Of a stretch of DNA of 64,000 nucleotides, positions 49,001 to 61,905 are shown in pieces. The DNA is from Galaxea fascicularis. Its lineage: Eukaryota; Cnidaria; Anthozoa; Scleractinia; Euphylliidae. A model generated the notes under the pieces. That model was not told where the DNA came from, made no database searches, and saw only the letters and a program-made list of their open reading frames with translations. The stretch lies in assembly GCA_948470475.1 (NCBI GenBank), contig OX419346.1, forward strand, positions 20,666,417-20,730,416, in the 5' to 3' direction. The translations under genes and the position numbers were made by a program. Each line of letters begins with the position of its first letter. The first letter of the stretch is position 1.

Positions 49001-52000
49001 ATACAAGGCTTTTTGTTGTTTTTTTTACTACGAGCCGTTGATCGATAACCCATGACAGAAGAAGTGTTTAAGCGTTTCGTGGCGAATGGCCTATCGCCGA
49101 ATGAGGGAAGTATGTTCTCAGCCACTTGACCGTATCCCATATCGCTAACTCCAGATCTACAGTCAGCATGGCTTGCATTTTAATGTACTTTTTGGGGATT
49201 TTGCAATCTGCGAAGGGTCTAAAAGCAGATCCCATTGAACAGTCGAGATAGTTCAGATCATTAGAGGCCGCCAATTAACATTAGGAATGTGAGCTATTCC
49301 ATTAGTAAAATACTGTTAAAGAGGAAGTATCTGAAATATCTGCAGATGAAAACCAGCGAGTAGAAACAGTAGAAAAAACTGTGGTTCACCCAAACCCGAC
49401 CACTAACACGAACTTGTTTAATCGATTTACTTGTGTTGGAAGCATGCGCCATTTCATGGCCGTTGATATAAAAAAACCCGATTTTAATAAAGACGAAGTG
49501 TAAATGATATGAAATTATCATTTGCTTAGATAAGATTTGTGTTTGTTCAGTCAAAACGTGACGTTCACTCAGAATTTATCAAAGCTTGGAAATTCCCTTG
49601 AAAAGTGAAACTTAATTACCCAAGCAGTATATATTTTTCCACCTCTCGTTCGGTGTTTTTGCAGACGACAGAGAAAACAGAGAAAGCTATTGTCCTACGC
49701 ATAGATCTTAAAAAACCTAAAGCTCTGTAGAGCTGCCGGAGTTTAAGATAGCTTTCCGAGATAGTTTGTTGACCGGAAACCGTGCTTTATGAACACAAAC
49801 CATGGTTTCATTTCGTGATAACCTCGAAATCTACAACATTCTGACTTTTCCGAGGTGGTTGGGGAAGAAAGTTCCGTTACTGAATGTTCTGCGTAAAAGG
49901 TAGTTGTTTCAAATAAAGCAGCCTTTTTTTTCTCGGCTCATAGACGATCACCGTATTGAGACCATCGCCTAAGTCTGTAAATAGTTGTCATAAAATTTTG
50001 CTATGTTTCGGAATACTTGCGATGTTCCTTTGAGAAAGAAAGAGTTCTATTCTGACAAAGGAAAATTCCTTAACGGGACTCTACCGCAATCCGAGATTCG
50101 AAATAGTTTAAGACAAGTAGCAAAATTATTTGTGAAAATAGAACTTTTAAAGGCTCTTACCTTATGTTGTGCCTACACAAACTGTTCTGCACCGCTGTTG
50201 CGTTTTCTGCCGAAACTCTTAATCAGTCAGCGCTAAGTCTATCCTTGCACGTCACAACTGGGAGAAAAACCTGTCAGAGTATTTGATATAAGCCAACCTT
50301 GGCGGTGCTTTTTCAGTTACGTATGACAAGCAGACAAGTAAGCTAATTGGGCTTTAAAGCCCCGTAACTGTTATACAATGTGATACCTCCCGTCACAGTA
50401 AGTTTCGATTACTACTATAACTCAAATACACAAACAGCTAATCTGACAATACTCTTCTCTACAACTCTAACTTTTCACCTCGATTTTTCTAACGAGTTTG
50501 TAATTTATAAAATTGAAAATGAAATTCCTAATCGATACGATTAGTTTTGCACTGAAGGAAAGAAACACAAAATACTTTGAAAAATTTGCCAACTTTTCTC
50601 GATAGTGAACGTGAACTTGCTCCCTTAACGGAGTTAATTCACCGCGTTGGTCGTATCGTGATTTTGGGACAATAACATTAAAGAGGTCAAACTGGTTATC
50701 TCAGCTAAAAAGACACTTTTCCTTATCAATCAATTTTGTTTTTTAGAAAAAAAAAAAAACATAATGTGCGCTGCAACGGATATTTTTTCTTCAACCGCTT
50801 TAAACGATGCTACTTGAGTTCTTTGAAGAAAGCAAGTGAAGAATTTTGTCGACGATATGACTTCAACAAAAAACACTCTTTTTTAAAACTAACAGGTGTC
50901 GAGACATTGCTGTAGGCCATTTTGATAGAAGCACCGACAATTTAGACGTATCTTTACAGACAATTTGCTCTGATAACATCTGCAGGGCGAATTGCTTTGA
51001 TCCAAATTCGGGTTATTCGACAAAGAAAACCTGGTCGAGCTTTGATTGTTGTCAAGCTAAAATGAACACACGTGTGAAGACAAAAAACGTTTGGCTCACA
51101 GAAGTTTTACACGTAGAGATTGGAATCTCGCGTTATCGTGTATATACTGGGAGTAATCAAAGATTTGTGTTTGTAATGGAAATCAAATTGTGTTGTTTGT
51201 GGGTTTCATCTCTAATACGTAACGATTCAAATCGACACTAATCAGAGATTTAGGTTTAATTTTTTAAGTCTTCTTTGCAAAATTTTCTTCTAACTCTCAA
51301 ACTTTGACCTGAAAGTGTAATTCTTTTTGTTTAAGGGAAAGGAAATATGTGGTTTAAAGTTCGGAATGAAACAAGTTAGCATTTTCGTAAAGCCAACATC
51401 ACTTAGGAATTTAGGGGACCTCAGAGCTTTCATCAACTTGAATTTTCAACATAGATTCCGAAAAGATCAAACTTTGTTAGCTCAGTGAAACATGGCTTTG
51501 AGAGCCAAACAAACAGGCACCCATAGACAAACCTAAAGTGTAGTTGGCTGAAATGGTCTTTCTTTACACTCCTGTTCCAGCAATACTTTCCTGTGGTGTT
51601 AATTGTTTACATACATGGACACTGCTTCAGTTACAATCTATAAAGATGATCTTAGTTTCAACTCTGCTTGAGTTGAAAAGAGCTTCAGTTAAGACTGATT
51701 TTCTTGAGGAGTAGTCAATTACTTCTCGAGTTCAAGGAACAATTCTTAACACCTGTACGATTTGTCCCGTTATTAATTTAAAGACTGATAAAGCTTATTT
51801 GCATGTCTCGACTGGGCCAAGCCTCTTACCTTTACTGTCTCCGCTCTAATGAGGTATGGAAGCATTTGCCTGGTAGACGAACGTGTTGTTAAATTAGGGC
51901 CTCTGTTATTCTCTTCTTTCTTAATGGACTAGTATTGAATTGGTTTGTTAAGTGGTTGATAAAATGCATGGATCTCCCGAGCGTGCGTGTATATATTGGA

Positions 52001-55000
52001 ACGTTAAATATTACATCTGTCATTAAATCACTTTGTGGTTTGAATTAAAGCTTTTTAAGAACCAAACTGATAATTGCTACCTTCCTTTCTGATGGATACC
52101 GGTGTCTTAAATTCTCAGCCCGTTTTATGGCGACGTTTCAATTAAGCCCGTGTAGAGTTAAACTAAACGACTCGAACAGCCAGCGAACCTTGGTCAGGTA
52201 TCAAATGAAAACATGAGAAAAAGAGTTCGATCCTCTGGCAAAAATCTCATCAGATTCAACTGAGCTTCCTCTGGAAATTTTCAATCAAGACAAGCTCTTC
52301 TGATAGAGCTTAATGATTTCAATTATGAGAGTGGCGCACGGTCTTGGAATCTAAATCGATGGTAATGACTTTGCAATTTTCTTCAATAGTATAATTTTAG
52401 TGACGGAATGCAAACAGGAAAAAAAGTGAAAATGGTTTGGTTTCCGCTTAAATCTTAATTGAATAAAGTTTTTCTTTCAATAAGAGTTGTAGGAAGTCGT
52501 GAAGAGTGTGAAAGTGTGGACGAATGACAGTCAAGATTCTGCAGTCCTTAAGTGTCCATTAGTAAACGAGAACCGGGCATTATTATAAAGTTCGACTGAC
52601 ATTGTAGATTGATTGCAATTGAACGCTAAAAACTTAAAACACTTACCAAGTTAGAAACAACATACCTTGCCCTTTTTTAAGTAGAAAGTCAGTAGAAGTG
52701 TCCAACACGCCTCCTTGTTGATTACACTGCTTTCTTTACCTCAGATACAGTTTTTATACTACCCAAGACAACGCAATGGCGCGTCAGCAGATCAAAAAGG
52801 TGCGGCCGGCCAGTTCACGGCCCTATTTAGACATCCTATATCGGATTAGTTTCAACCTAAGTAAATAGTTATGAGCAACAGAATAAAAGAGAACAATTTG
52901 TTGTGAATGAAAGATATCCGTATTGAACTCAAAAATTTCCACTTCAAATTGTTAGTGGACAAAAGTTTTGAACTTTCCAGAAAACGAGTTTGTTTATCAG
53001 TCTTGTAATAAAAATAGACTGTTTTTCATTGCTATTTGTGGCAAGCAAGAAAACTGTCATCTTCAAAAAAAGATTGAGTGTGATTTATCAGCTGACATGT
53101 TACAATCGATCGACGAAAAGCTAAAGGAAATTTGTCAAAATAATGACGGCAACTTTTTTTTTACTTCCAATTCAAGAGTTGTAACTGAAAGGTTTGCAGT
53201 ATAATTCCATTTTTTTTTTTATCAGTATTAACAAGCCAATGCCCGAAAAATGTGACTGAATTTTGTGCAAAATAAATTAAGTCACATCACCGAATAATCC
53301 AAAAAGATCTGTTCAAAATTTAAGGTGAAACTTAAAGATTTTAGATTGTTTTGCTTCTTTTATTTTGTCAACTGAGAATCAAGATACAGTTTCATGAATT
53401 TTCTTAAGGAATTTTTTACTGGATTAATTGTTAAATTATGGCCGATATTGGTACACCTCTCCTTCACCAAGGTTATTATGTTGCAAAAGCTGGCCAATGC
53501 TACACAAATTGGTGCTAAAAAGAGTCGGGTGCATTGTGCTTATTTATTCACTCTTGAAGGCCCGACGATCAACATGCAGATTCTCATCCCTGTTTCATGC
53601 GCATATCTTATAGTAACAGTGATAAGAATTTATGAAAAAAATCAGTCGACTCTTTTGATCGTTTTCGTTATTCTCATGACCTCTATTACTTTCATCGTAT
53701 AGTGATATTAGTTTAGGAGAATTTTCATCTTGGCCATAGTAGCGGCTTTTGATCTGAAGCAGGGTCACTCGTCGTCGTGATCGGAAGTGAGCTTTTAGGG
53801 ATCACTTACGGACACGCCGAATATCGTTCTTTCCAAGAAAGGAAGTAAGAGATATATCCGACTTTTTAACCACAAACTGCAGACTTGCAGACGAAAACAC
53901 TTACCATGACGTTGGCTTAATTCTTGGGCATCAAAACAAGGCAGATATAAAGCCATTCAGTACATTTTCCGGAAGACGGGCGGACGAAAACACTGCCTTT
54001 TATAAGAGAGAAAGAAAACTGAACGCTTCGCCATAAACAATCCATTCTTATTTTCCAAGCACTTACCAGGATTTTTTGTTTTAGTCCTGGTTGTTGCCAT
54101 GCATAAATTAATAAGAGAGGTAAAAGTTCATTTTTATAACTTTTTGCTTGCACGCGGACCCAGGTTCATGTTGTGACAAGAAAGCGGCCAATATCTACAA
54201 CGTTTCTAAATTTGCGATGAACAAGCAAGGTCAATAACCATTATATATGTTTGGTATTAACGCAGAACGTAGGCATAACAAATATAAGCTTGTATAACCG
54301 CAAATGCTCCAGTGACACTGAAATATGCTATACGCAATTAGCGGCCCGCGTTTGCTAACACGAAATAAAGGAGAACGTTGTTTAGCGTGTCGATAAGCTG
54401 CTGAGGCTGTTAAAGTTTAAAAATTAATCAAACTTCGTATGGAAGTCATCAAAAATATTTTTAGTTGTACTGATAACCCTCACAGGGCCTTGATATTTGT
54501 AGAGTACAAAGTTAATGAAATCAGTTCCTGAAATTCTTAATATAAGAGGCGGAAGTTAAAGTCTTTGGGTGTACGTTTTAAACAATATCCAAGCCTAAAA
54601 TTAGACTGGAGGGCGAGTTGAGGGTTTAGCCCTGGGTCCGCGCAAGGGGAGGAGCTGGCGAAAGAGGGTCCACCCACCGTTGTCATGGAAAAAATGCTAA
54701 ATTTACGTTTCCAAAACTGAAACGTATTTCACGGGTTAATAGTAGTTGGCTAGAGCTGGCGGACCTCGCGGGAAAACATCCAAGCCTGACGGGATAAGTC
54801 TTGAGAATTACACCCTCTTCTCTCAATTGAAGATACGGGAGCGACCCTGTTGTCCCCTGTTGTTTCAGTTTAGGGACGGTAACACCGAATACAGAGACCT
54901 GTGTTTAAGCTCAGTTTGCGACTATGTACGAAAAGCAGCTCTGAACAAAGCTAACTGGGTAAAGCTAATTGAGCGACGATGTTTCTCGAACACTTTGAAA

Positions 55001-58000
55001 AGTTATTTCCGCATATTGAAGCTTAATTATTCCTGAATATTTTACGGTTAACCCCAATTTTCTTTTAGGATTCCAGAAGCCCTTCTTAGATCATGTTTTC
55101 CAAGTAGATAAAAACAACGCAGAAATGACTATGTATTGGGAAGATTCATCGTTAAGAAACCTTGTCTTTCGGGCATACTCGAAAATCAACTCCGTTCCAG
55201 GGGAAAGCCCTGGAAACGAGGTTCAACTAAGATGTAAACGCATGCGCAGTAACTATAAGACAGTGTATTCAATTACAGTATTAAGGATTAAGCTTTGAAT
55301 CTTCTTTGTCACTGAGTTAATAGTAGTTAGCCTTGAAAAACATTTTCAACTACCGAGATGAAATCCTCCGTTAACGTTTGGTCGAGAATAAGTGTAGATA
55401 GAACATAGCTCACATTCAATCTTAATCTGCGGTTTTGTTTCTGACACATGCGTAGTATCGGATGTTTGCGTGCACTGTTACGGTATAATAGGGGGCTGGT
55501 TAAACGAAAGCCTTACACTATGCGCTAGTTTCGCGTAAAAACCAGACTTTTCTTTTATTTATCGGAGCTCTAGTACGTCTTTTGGGTGGCTCCTCCAGTT
55601 GTTCGCTAAACACCAGAATTCTAACGGCATGCAATAAAAATTCCCCACTTTCGGCAACAAAGTGCTGCTGTATAATGTACTTCAGAGTTTTTCACTCGGA
55701 TCTACTGCACTGAAAAAGATAAGTATTAGAGTAGTTTGACCCAATAAAGTCTTATATATTTTTTAGTGTTAGTGTAAGGCACATTTGAAAAGGTACTTAG
55801 AGACGTACAAGACGTAATCAAAGAAAAATAAAGAAGGGGTTAAGGTAGATTTCACTGACAAGATAGCCTCGAGACACAAGTGATATGTGTTTTGCGTGGG
55901 CGAACTTATTACAGCTGGCTGGAACTTTGTCAAGGCTTAATTAGTTATTCTTGAATGTTATAGAGATAAGAGAAGAAAGAGTTTCAAAATAGGTCTTTTT
56001 CAGATACGAGAGTGGTTGTACGAGTTTCAAAAATAATTACCCTATTTACGGAAACGACTTTGCCTGTACCGTAAACATGTAAAAGATTCGTAGAAAATTG
56101 GGAAAATAAATAACCAGCTGTGAAAAATGACAAAATTCTCACTCTTATTGGCCAAACTTAAGCTTAAGAAACACGAAACGTCTTTGAAAATGTTCCCACA
56201 GGTAGAAATTAGCCAACATCGTAAGGAATTCTGGGGTTTCGATACTTATCTGCTAAATTCAAAATAAACAGAACAGGAAAACAGCTATCTTGTGTGACCA
56301 AGATCAAACGAAGATCGCATGTTTTTGTTTTCTTTCGTCGCGGTTATAAATAACTCCTCCCAACCGAGACGTTTTCGAAGAAGTCGATCACGCACGCTTC
56401 GCTGACTTTTGCCAATTCCTACAGCTGTACTTGGTTGGTATATGTCGTGGTTAAAATTTTTTCTTAGTTTAAATTTTTTTGTGAACCACAACATGGACTC
56501 GAAAAAGTTATGTCCTTTGGTTCAAATAAAAAAGCTGCTTAGCTCTGTCGCTTGAATCTCCTGTTGTGCGACCAGTGAATCTTGTCGGTGACTCAGTTGC
56601 TTTGGCACACAAATTTGGCAACAAACCTTTTGCTTGCTGAGTACCATGGTTCATTATAAAGATTCTTGGACGCCGAACAGCCTTGTATGGTGGCAAGAAA
56701 CACTAACAAATTTGTGCAAAATACTTAAATCATCGTTTATCATGTCTTTACGTCTATGGGGCCTATTTTACCAGCTGACATATTCCACGTCCGAAATTTC
56801 ATGGAAGAACCTTTTTGGAGGGAAACGTCTCCCTTGAACATGATGTGCGCAGATGATAATCCTTATTTTGCCTTAGTAATTGTTTGTTCTCCCTCGTGTC
56901 CAGTTTTACAAAATTTGTGTGGCATTTTCGGAAACAAAACTATAGTTATATGGTTCAATTAATTCAAATTACTGACATTTTTTTTCGCAGCAAACCGTTA
57001 TGCAACGATAATATATATAGTATTTCTCAAAAAGGAACAACCCAAGGCTATATTCAAACACTGTTATTTGTTTAGTCTTGAAATACAATGAAAAGAAAGG
57101 AAAGTGGCTGGTCGTTTGTCCGACAAGGAGTTTCCTTTGTGGTTACACGCACGCACACTTCACAAGCGAACAATAAATAAACTTTCTCGGTTTCTTTGAT
57201 TGCAAAAGTAATAGTCCCCAAATTTGTGGATCTTCTTTCAAGCCTATGAATACACAAGGTAAATCATAATGTTCACTGAAGCGTCTGCGATTGAACAGTT
57301 TTTGATGATGCAACACGGTAACTATAACGATTTTTTTTATCGATTAAAATATTGACGTAAAACTTTTGCATCAAGGAACTCTTCTTTTCAAAGTTTCTCA
57401 TTTTAAAGGGTCCTACCTTTCAATCGCTGGCGAAAACTAACATCCAAATGCCTGCGTCTAACCTTCTACTACAAATGTGGAGGGCAGCTGGCAAGCGCGG
57501 GAAAACTGAATACGTGGTCACGTGGTTAAGATATCTTAATTACTTTAAGTTACGCAAGTCTTTGCCCTATCCTTTTTGCGACTGTCAACTCTTATTGACG
57601 AACTTCCTTACTATTGACGTCATGAAACTACTAACAAAAAAATAGGAATAATTGATTTGGATAGCAATGTACGCCCTAATTTTTTTAAATACGTTTTGAC
57701 TTCATTTAGCTAACTTTTTCCGTTCGATCTCGGATTGAAGAAATGCCAAATCTTGTTTTTTGTTTTCTCTCATTTTCTTGCCTTTTTAGTGATCTTAAAC
57801 TTGTTGCAATGGCGTAGCAATGCAATACAGCTGACGGACTGAGATACAATATACCATATAAACAGTAAACTAACGTTGTCCTTATCAACACAACAACTGG
57901 GTTTACCGTTGATACATTGTTGCATTTGAGGATTGCATTGTAGTACTATTTTACATTCAGAATTTTAAAAGAGCAAATAAACTCATGTGGAATTTATATC

Positions 58001-58844
58001 AGTCAACTGATTAATTGTACATCGAATCCAGACAGGCAGGACTTAAGACTTAGTTCAGTAAAAATCTTAGCAATGTTGTTACAAAACGACATCCTGATCA
58101 TTGCCGCCCAATACAGTTCCTGTTTTGTGATCTTCTGTATGTAATATTAAGTGAAATGTGACGCGAACGTGAAAAACCACAACCCATTGAATTACGGAGT
58201 GACGTCACCGATAACTTCGTATAGCCCATTTTCAATTATATCATACGCAGGAAGTAAAAGATAATAACGACATTTTGATTGGTTCAGTGCTAACTAAATA
58301 CTTAAACTTCTTCAAACGCGCGAATATAAGTACTCCCAGTAATATCAAAGCGCTAAAAGATGGCTACAATTTTTAATTAAAAATTTGACAGTTTCCTTTT
58401 AAAATGAAAAAGCTTTTTGATATTAGCTGAATTTAAAGCAATTTCAATTTCCTCTCTCTCAAGAAAGTCAATGCAGATTGGTAATTAGTGTCAATGTTCA
58501 GGGAAAATATTTTAAGTGTTGTGTTGACGTTTTAGACCTAACAGTATCCATAATAATAAATTTTATTTACTGTCTTTGGCAAGAAAAGGCAGTAAAAAGG
58601 TCTATTTAATAATCTCCAGAATATAAACTTGTAAGTCCTTCTCCGCCATAAGCTATAAATCCCGCGTCCTAATTTAAGATAATTTATGCCTGCTCGCACG
58701 CAATATTGGAATCATCTGTTTTGAGCTTTGCTCATGTCTGAGATCTTAAGAGTGTTTTGTCGGCTCCGGTAGCACACGTCTGTATGAATGATTGCGTAAT
58801 GTCATGCCTCGGCAAACAGGCACCCCTGTAATGTCTGTTGGCTA
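46076..58844. other. 12.8-kb gene-poor region
   Basis: No coding exon I can defend. Open frames at 50003-50236, 52968-53204, 53394-53702 and 54746-55036 are under about 100 codons, lack recognisable motifs, and the first three follow local AT-richness. A fragment of the 106-bp repeat lies at about 51568-51605. Confidence 0.4.
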
Positions 58845-59118
58845 AGGCTATGTTCACACGGCACACGGGACCGGTCCAAATGGTTCCGATCTAAAAACCA
58901 TGATGGAAAGACGTTCTGCTCACACGGGACCAGCTACCCGTACCGCCAATCCATTCCCACTAAGGCCCGCATGCTTAACTGCAAGAAACAGCTGCTTTGC
59001 TTACTTCGATCCAGTGTGGCCTGATGTTCAAAAACCGAACATCCCCGTGTGACCTGAAATGGTTCGTTCCAGGATCGGGTCGGATCCATTTAGGACCAGT
59101 CCCGTGTAAACGTAGCCT
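58845..59118. mobile_element. MITE with AGGCTATGTTCACACGG ends
   Basis: Left AGGCTATGTTCACACGG and, in reverse complement at the right, AGGCTACGTTTACACGG. Inside, GGACCGGTCC-like and ACACGGGACCAG strings repeat in both orientations. 274 bp, noncoding. No clear target duplication. Confidence 0.65.
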
Positions 59119-60136
59119 CTCACAGGGAAAGACCAATCTCAGTTTTCGAAGTGCGAAGTACGCAGCATCTCGCCAGGATGCGGATCTTATATCTTTCACC
59201 ATGGGCTCCTTCGTTCTTTCACTGAGTTAAGTACTTCCATCAAGCAAAGTAATCTCGTCCCTGCTTATCAGAATAACTTTCATCCTTTTCGACATGTTTC
59301 TATTTTACTTTGATTTTTACTAATATTTTGGACTAATTTTCACGTCAACTCACCCGACTGTAAGTGTGTTGAGGGCCGGTATTACTGCTTATCCCTACCG
59401 CACAGGCCAGAAATATGGGTAACTGGATCGTCTGGGTGAATGGAAGGCCATCACAGCCAGTAGTATAGCTCTTATTTAGTGCTGTTCATCTAAAACAACT
59501 ATGGCTTCTCAACAGACGTCCACTACCATCTACAATCGTTAGGATCCAGCGAACCACAATTCCTCACTCGTGCCAATCTCCCTATCGGTTGAGAATATCA
59601 CCGGTCCGACACACAAACGAGGCTATCACATGAAGCCACTTGCCTCGTTCACATCCCAGTTTTGACGAGAGTTAACAGAGGGAGGTCTTAATATTCATTA
59701 CTAAAAACTGAACTACGGATATTGGATTTTCACAGGAGCCCATCACTAGGAGCGCACAGTCACGGCTTTAGTCCTGTCACGGCGTTTTCACAGACCGATT
59801 TAGTTTTAGATTGAATTTGTCGTGAATATGGGACTCCCTCAGGAGACCACTCTCTTGTGCGAAACTTTTCCTCGACCTTCCTTTCGTTCTAAAGTTTCTC
59901 TGCTAAGCTAAGAAACTGAAAAGAAGAGGCTGAAAGATGTAATGAAGGAGGCATATGAGAGCGGTAAAAAGCCAAGATTTCTTCGCGGGAAACTTACATT
60001 TACGGAGTTTTGTATAAAGATGATTAAATGTCATGGTCAGGTTAGTTCGAATTTGTTATTTATTATTAGATTTATTTTTTCCTGTGTTCAGCTTGGAAGT
60101 AACATATGTTGAACGATACTAATGATCCAGATTTAA
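59119..60136. other. Region upstream of LINE, nothing recognised
   Basis: Could include decayed 5' sequence of the retroelement at 60137, but no ORF1-like motif is visible. Confidence 0.35.
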
Positions 60137-61905
60137 ATGTACAATCCTTCAATGATCACGGCATTTTTTCTCTGGAAGAGCTTAATGACTGACCGATCCT
60201 CTTTTGTTAAACCGCATCTCTCGGCTCTCCATCTAAACGCTAGAGGCTTAATCAAGAATTTGGACGAGTTATGTAATCTTTTGGATTCTATTTCCGACAT
60301 TGACATTGACTTGATTGCGTGTTCAGAAACACTGATGGAATACGCTTCAAGGTGATGTAGAACGTATGCAAATGTCAGGCTACAATTTGCTCTTAGACAA
60401 TCGCACGTTTTCAACCGGTGGAGGAGTTGCTCTATACCTTAAGACTAGCTTCGATTACAGTGTGAGAGAGGACTTGAAAATCAACGGTATTGAAAACATT
60501 TGGCATTTTGACACACATGACATGCTAATTGGTGTTATCTACAACCCACCTAATAGGTCCCGACGTGAATTTCTTGAACAGCTTTTACACTCTATCTTTT
60601 TGTCAATGCGCAAGTGTTAGATCTTGGGTGATTTCAATATCAATACGTTAGTTAAGAGCACAATAGCAAAGGAATACCTTAATTTGATTCATTCTGAAGG
60701 CTTTAATCCCTTGATACTTGAGGCAACTCGTATAACTGAGTCAACAACAAGTTGTATTGATCATATTCATTCCAACTTTATATCTTCAAGTACAAGTGGT
60801 AGTATTGCGATAGAAATAGCTGATCACCTGCCTGTTTTTACCCTTTCATATGACCCTTTGCTAAGTCCCTTCCCTAATACTCTCGAAATCAGAGATTTTA
60901 AAAGGTTTGAAAAAAATTCCTTCCGAGATGACTTGAGGAGTGAAAACTGGACGTCAGTATATCATGGTAGTGATGCCAATGAAAGCTTAAGTAGGTTTCT
61001 ACACATCTTTAACAGGGTTAGTAATAAACATGCGCCACTTAAGACAATCAAGATTAAAAGTAAATCTAACAAGCCCTGGGTAACAGTTGGTCTAAGAAAA
61101 TCAATTAAAGTTCGCAATGAGCTCTACAAAAAATGGTTGACAACCCGCGTTCCATTCGTAGTTACAATCTATACAAAATTTACAGAAACAAAATCGTCAC
61201 AATTAACAAATTTTATCGCACATTATACTATGATAATATCTTCCAAGACTCTCGTAATACCAAGAAAATGTGGGATAATGTTAATTTAATAATTAATAAA
61301 ACTGACGGCCTTCTTCAAATATTGACAATTAGAAAGTTTTATAAATATTTAGGACTAGTTATTGACTGCTTTCTGTCTTGGCAAGACCACATTGATTATA
61401 TAAGTAAAAAAATTAGCAAAAGTGTAAATATTATCACAAAGCTAAAACGCTTGTATATCCATATTTGACCTATGGTTGCGTATTGTGGGGTAATAATTAT
61501 GAAGCGCCCTTAACACAATTGGTAAAGTTGCAAAACAAAGTAGTTAGAATTATTAACAATGTCCCACTTCGTGATCATATTACTCCTCATTACGTAAACC
61601 TTGGTCTCATTAAGCTTTCTGACATCGTTAAATTTTATACTTGCCAACTTTTTTACGATCATAGGGTAGTTAGAAAGCGTTCCAAAATTACCCTAACCCA
61701 TGTGTCTGAGCAACATAATTACTCTACTCGAACTGCGTCCCTTCAGTATCTGAGTCCTAGACCTTTCAGAACAAATATTAGGAAATTTTGCCCAACAATT
61801 ATTGGATGTTATTACTGGAATGATATTCCTATTGCTATTCGCCAAAAACCTACAAAACAACTTTTTAAAAGTGCTCTCTTTCAGTATTATCTTGCTCAGT
61901 ATTAA
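60137..61905 (+). mobile_element. Dead non-LTR retrotransposon lacking its RT core
   Basis: Pieces of one ORF2-type protein in order. The endonuclease (APE type) has LHLNARGLIKNLDEL, then GGGVALYLK, ILGDFN and a final A-D-H-L-P-V-F. A linker region follows to about 61290. Then there is a jump straight to the late RT/thumb pattern YLGLVID...W-Q-D-H-I-D-Y-I and the C-terminal TYGCVLWGNN segment, ending at TAA 61903-61905. The F-A-D-D catalytic part of the reverse transcriptase is missing. Frameshifts occur near 60355, 61130 and 61465, and stop codons near 60353 and 60618. The motifs fit a Jockey/CR1-like clade. The 3' end has short direct and inverted pieces (GGGCAT / ATGCCC) before 62060. Confidence 0.85.

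Noticed and set aside
50003..50236. 77-codon frame
   Set aside because: No motif, isolated, no polyadenylation or splice context that I could support.
53394..53702. Hydrophobic 102-codon frame resembling a membrane protein
   Set aside because: AT-rich region where random frames look hydrophobic; no family motif, no clear splice partners.
54746..55036. 96-codon frame
   Set aside because: No recognisable motif, and a second overlapping structure (GCGGACCCAGG near 54157, inverted near 54630) hints at repeat-derived sequence; not enough to call either.
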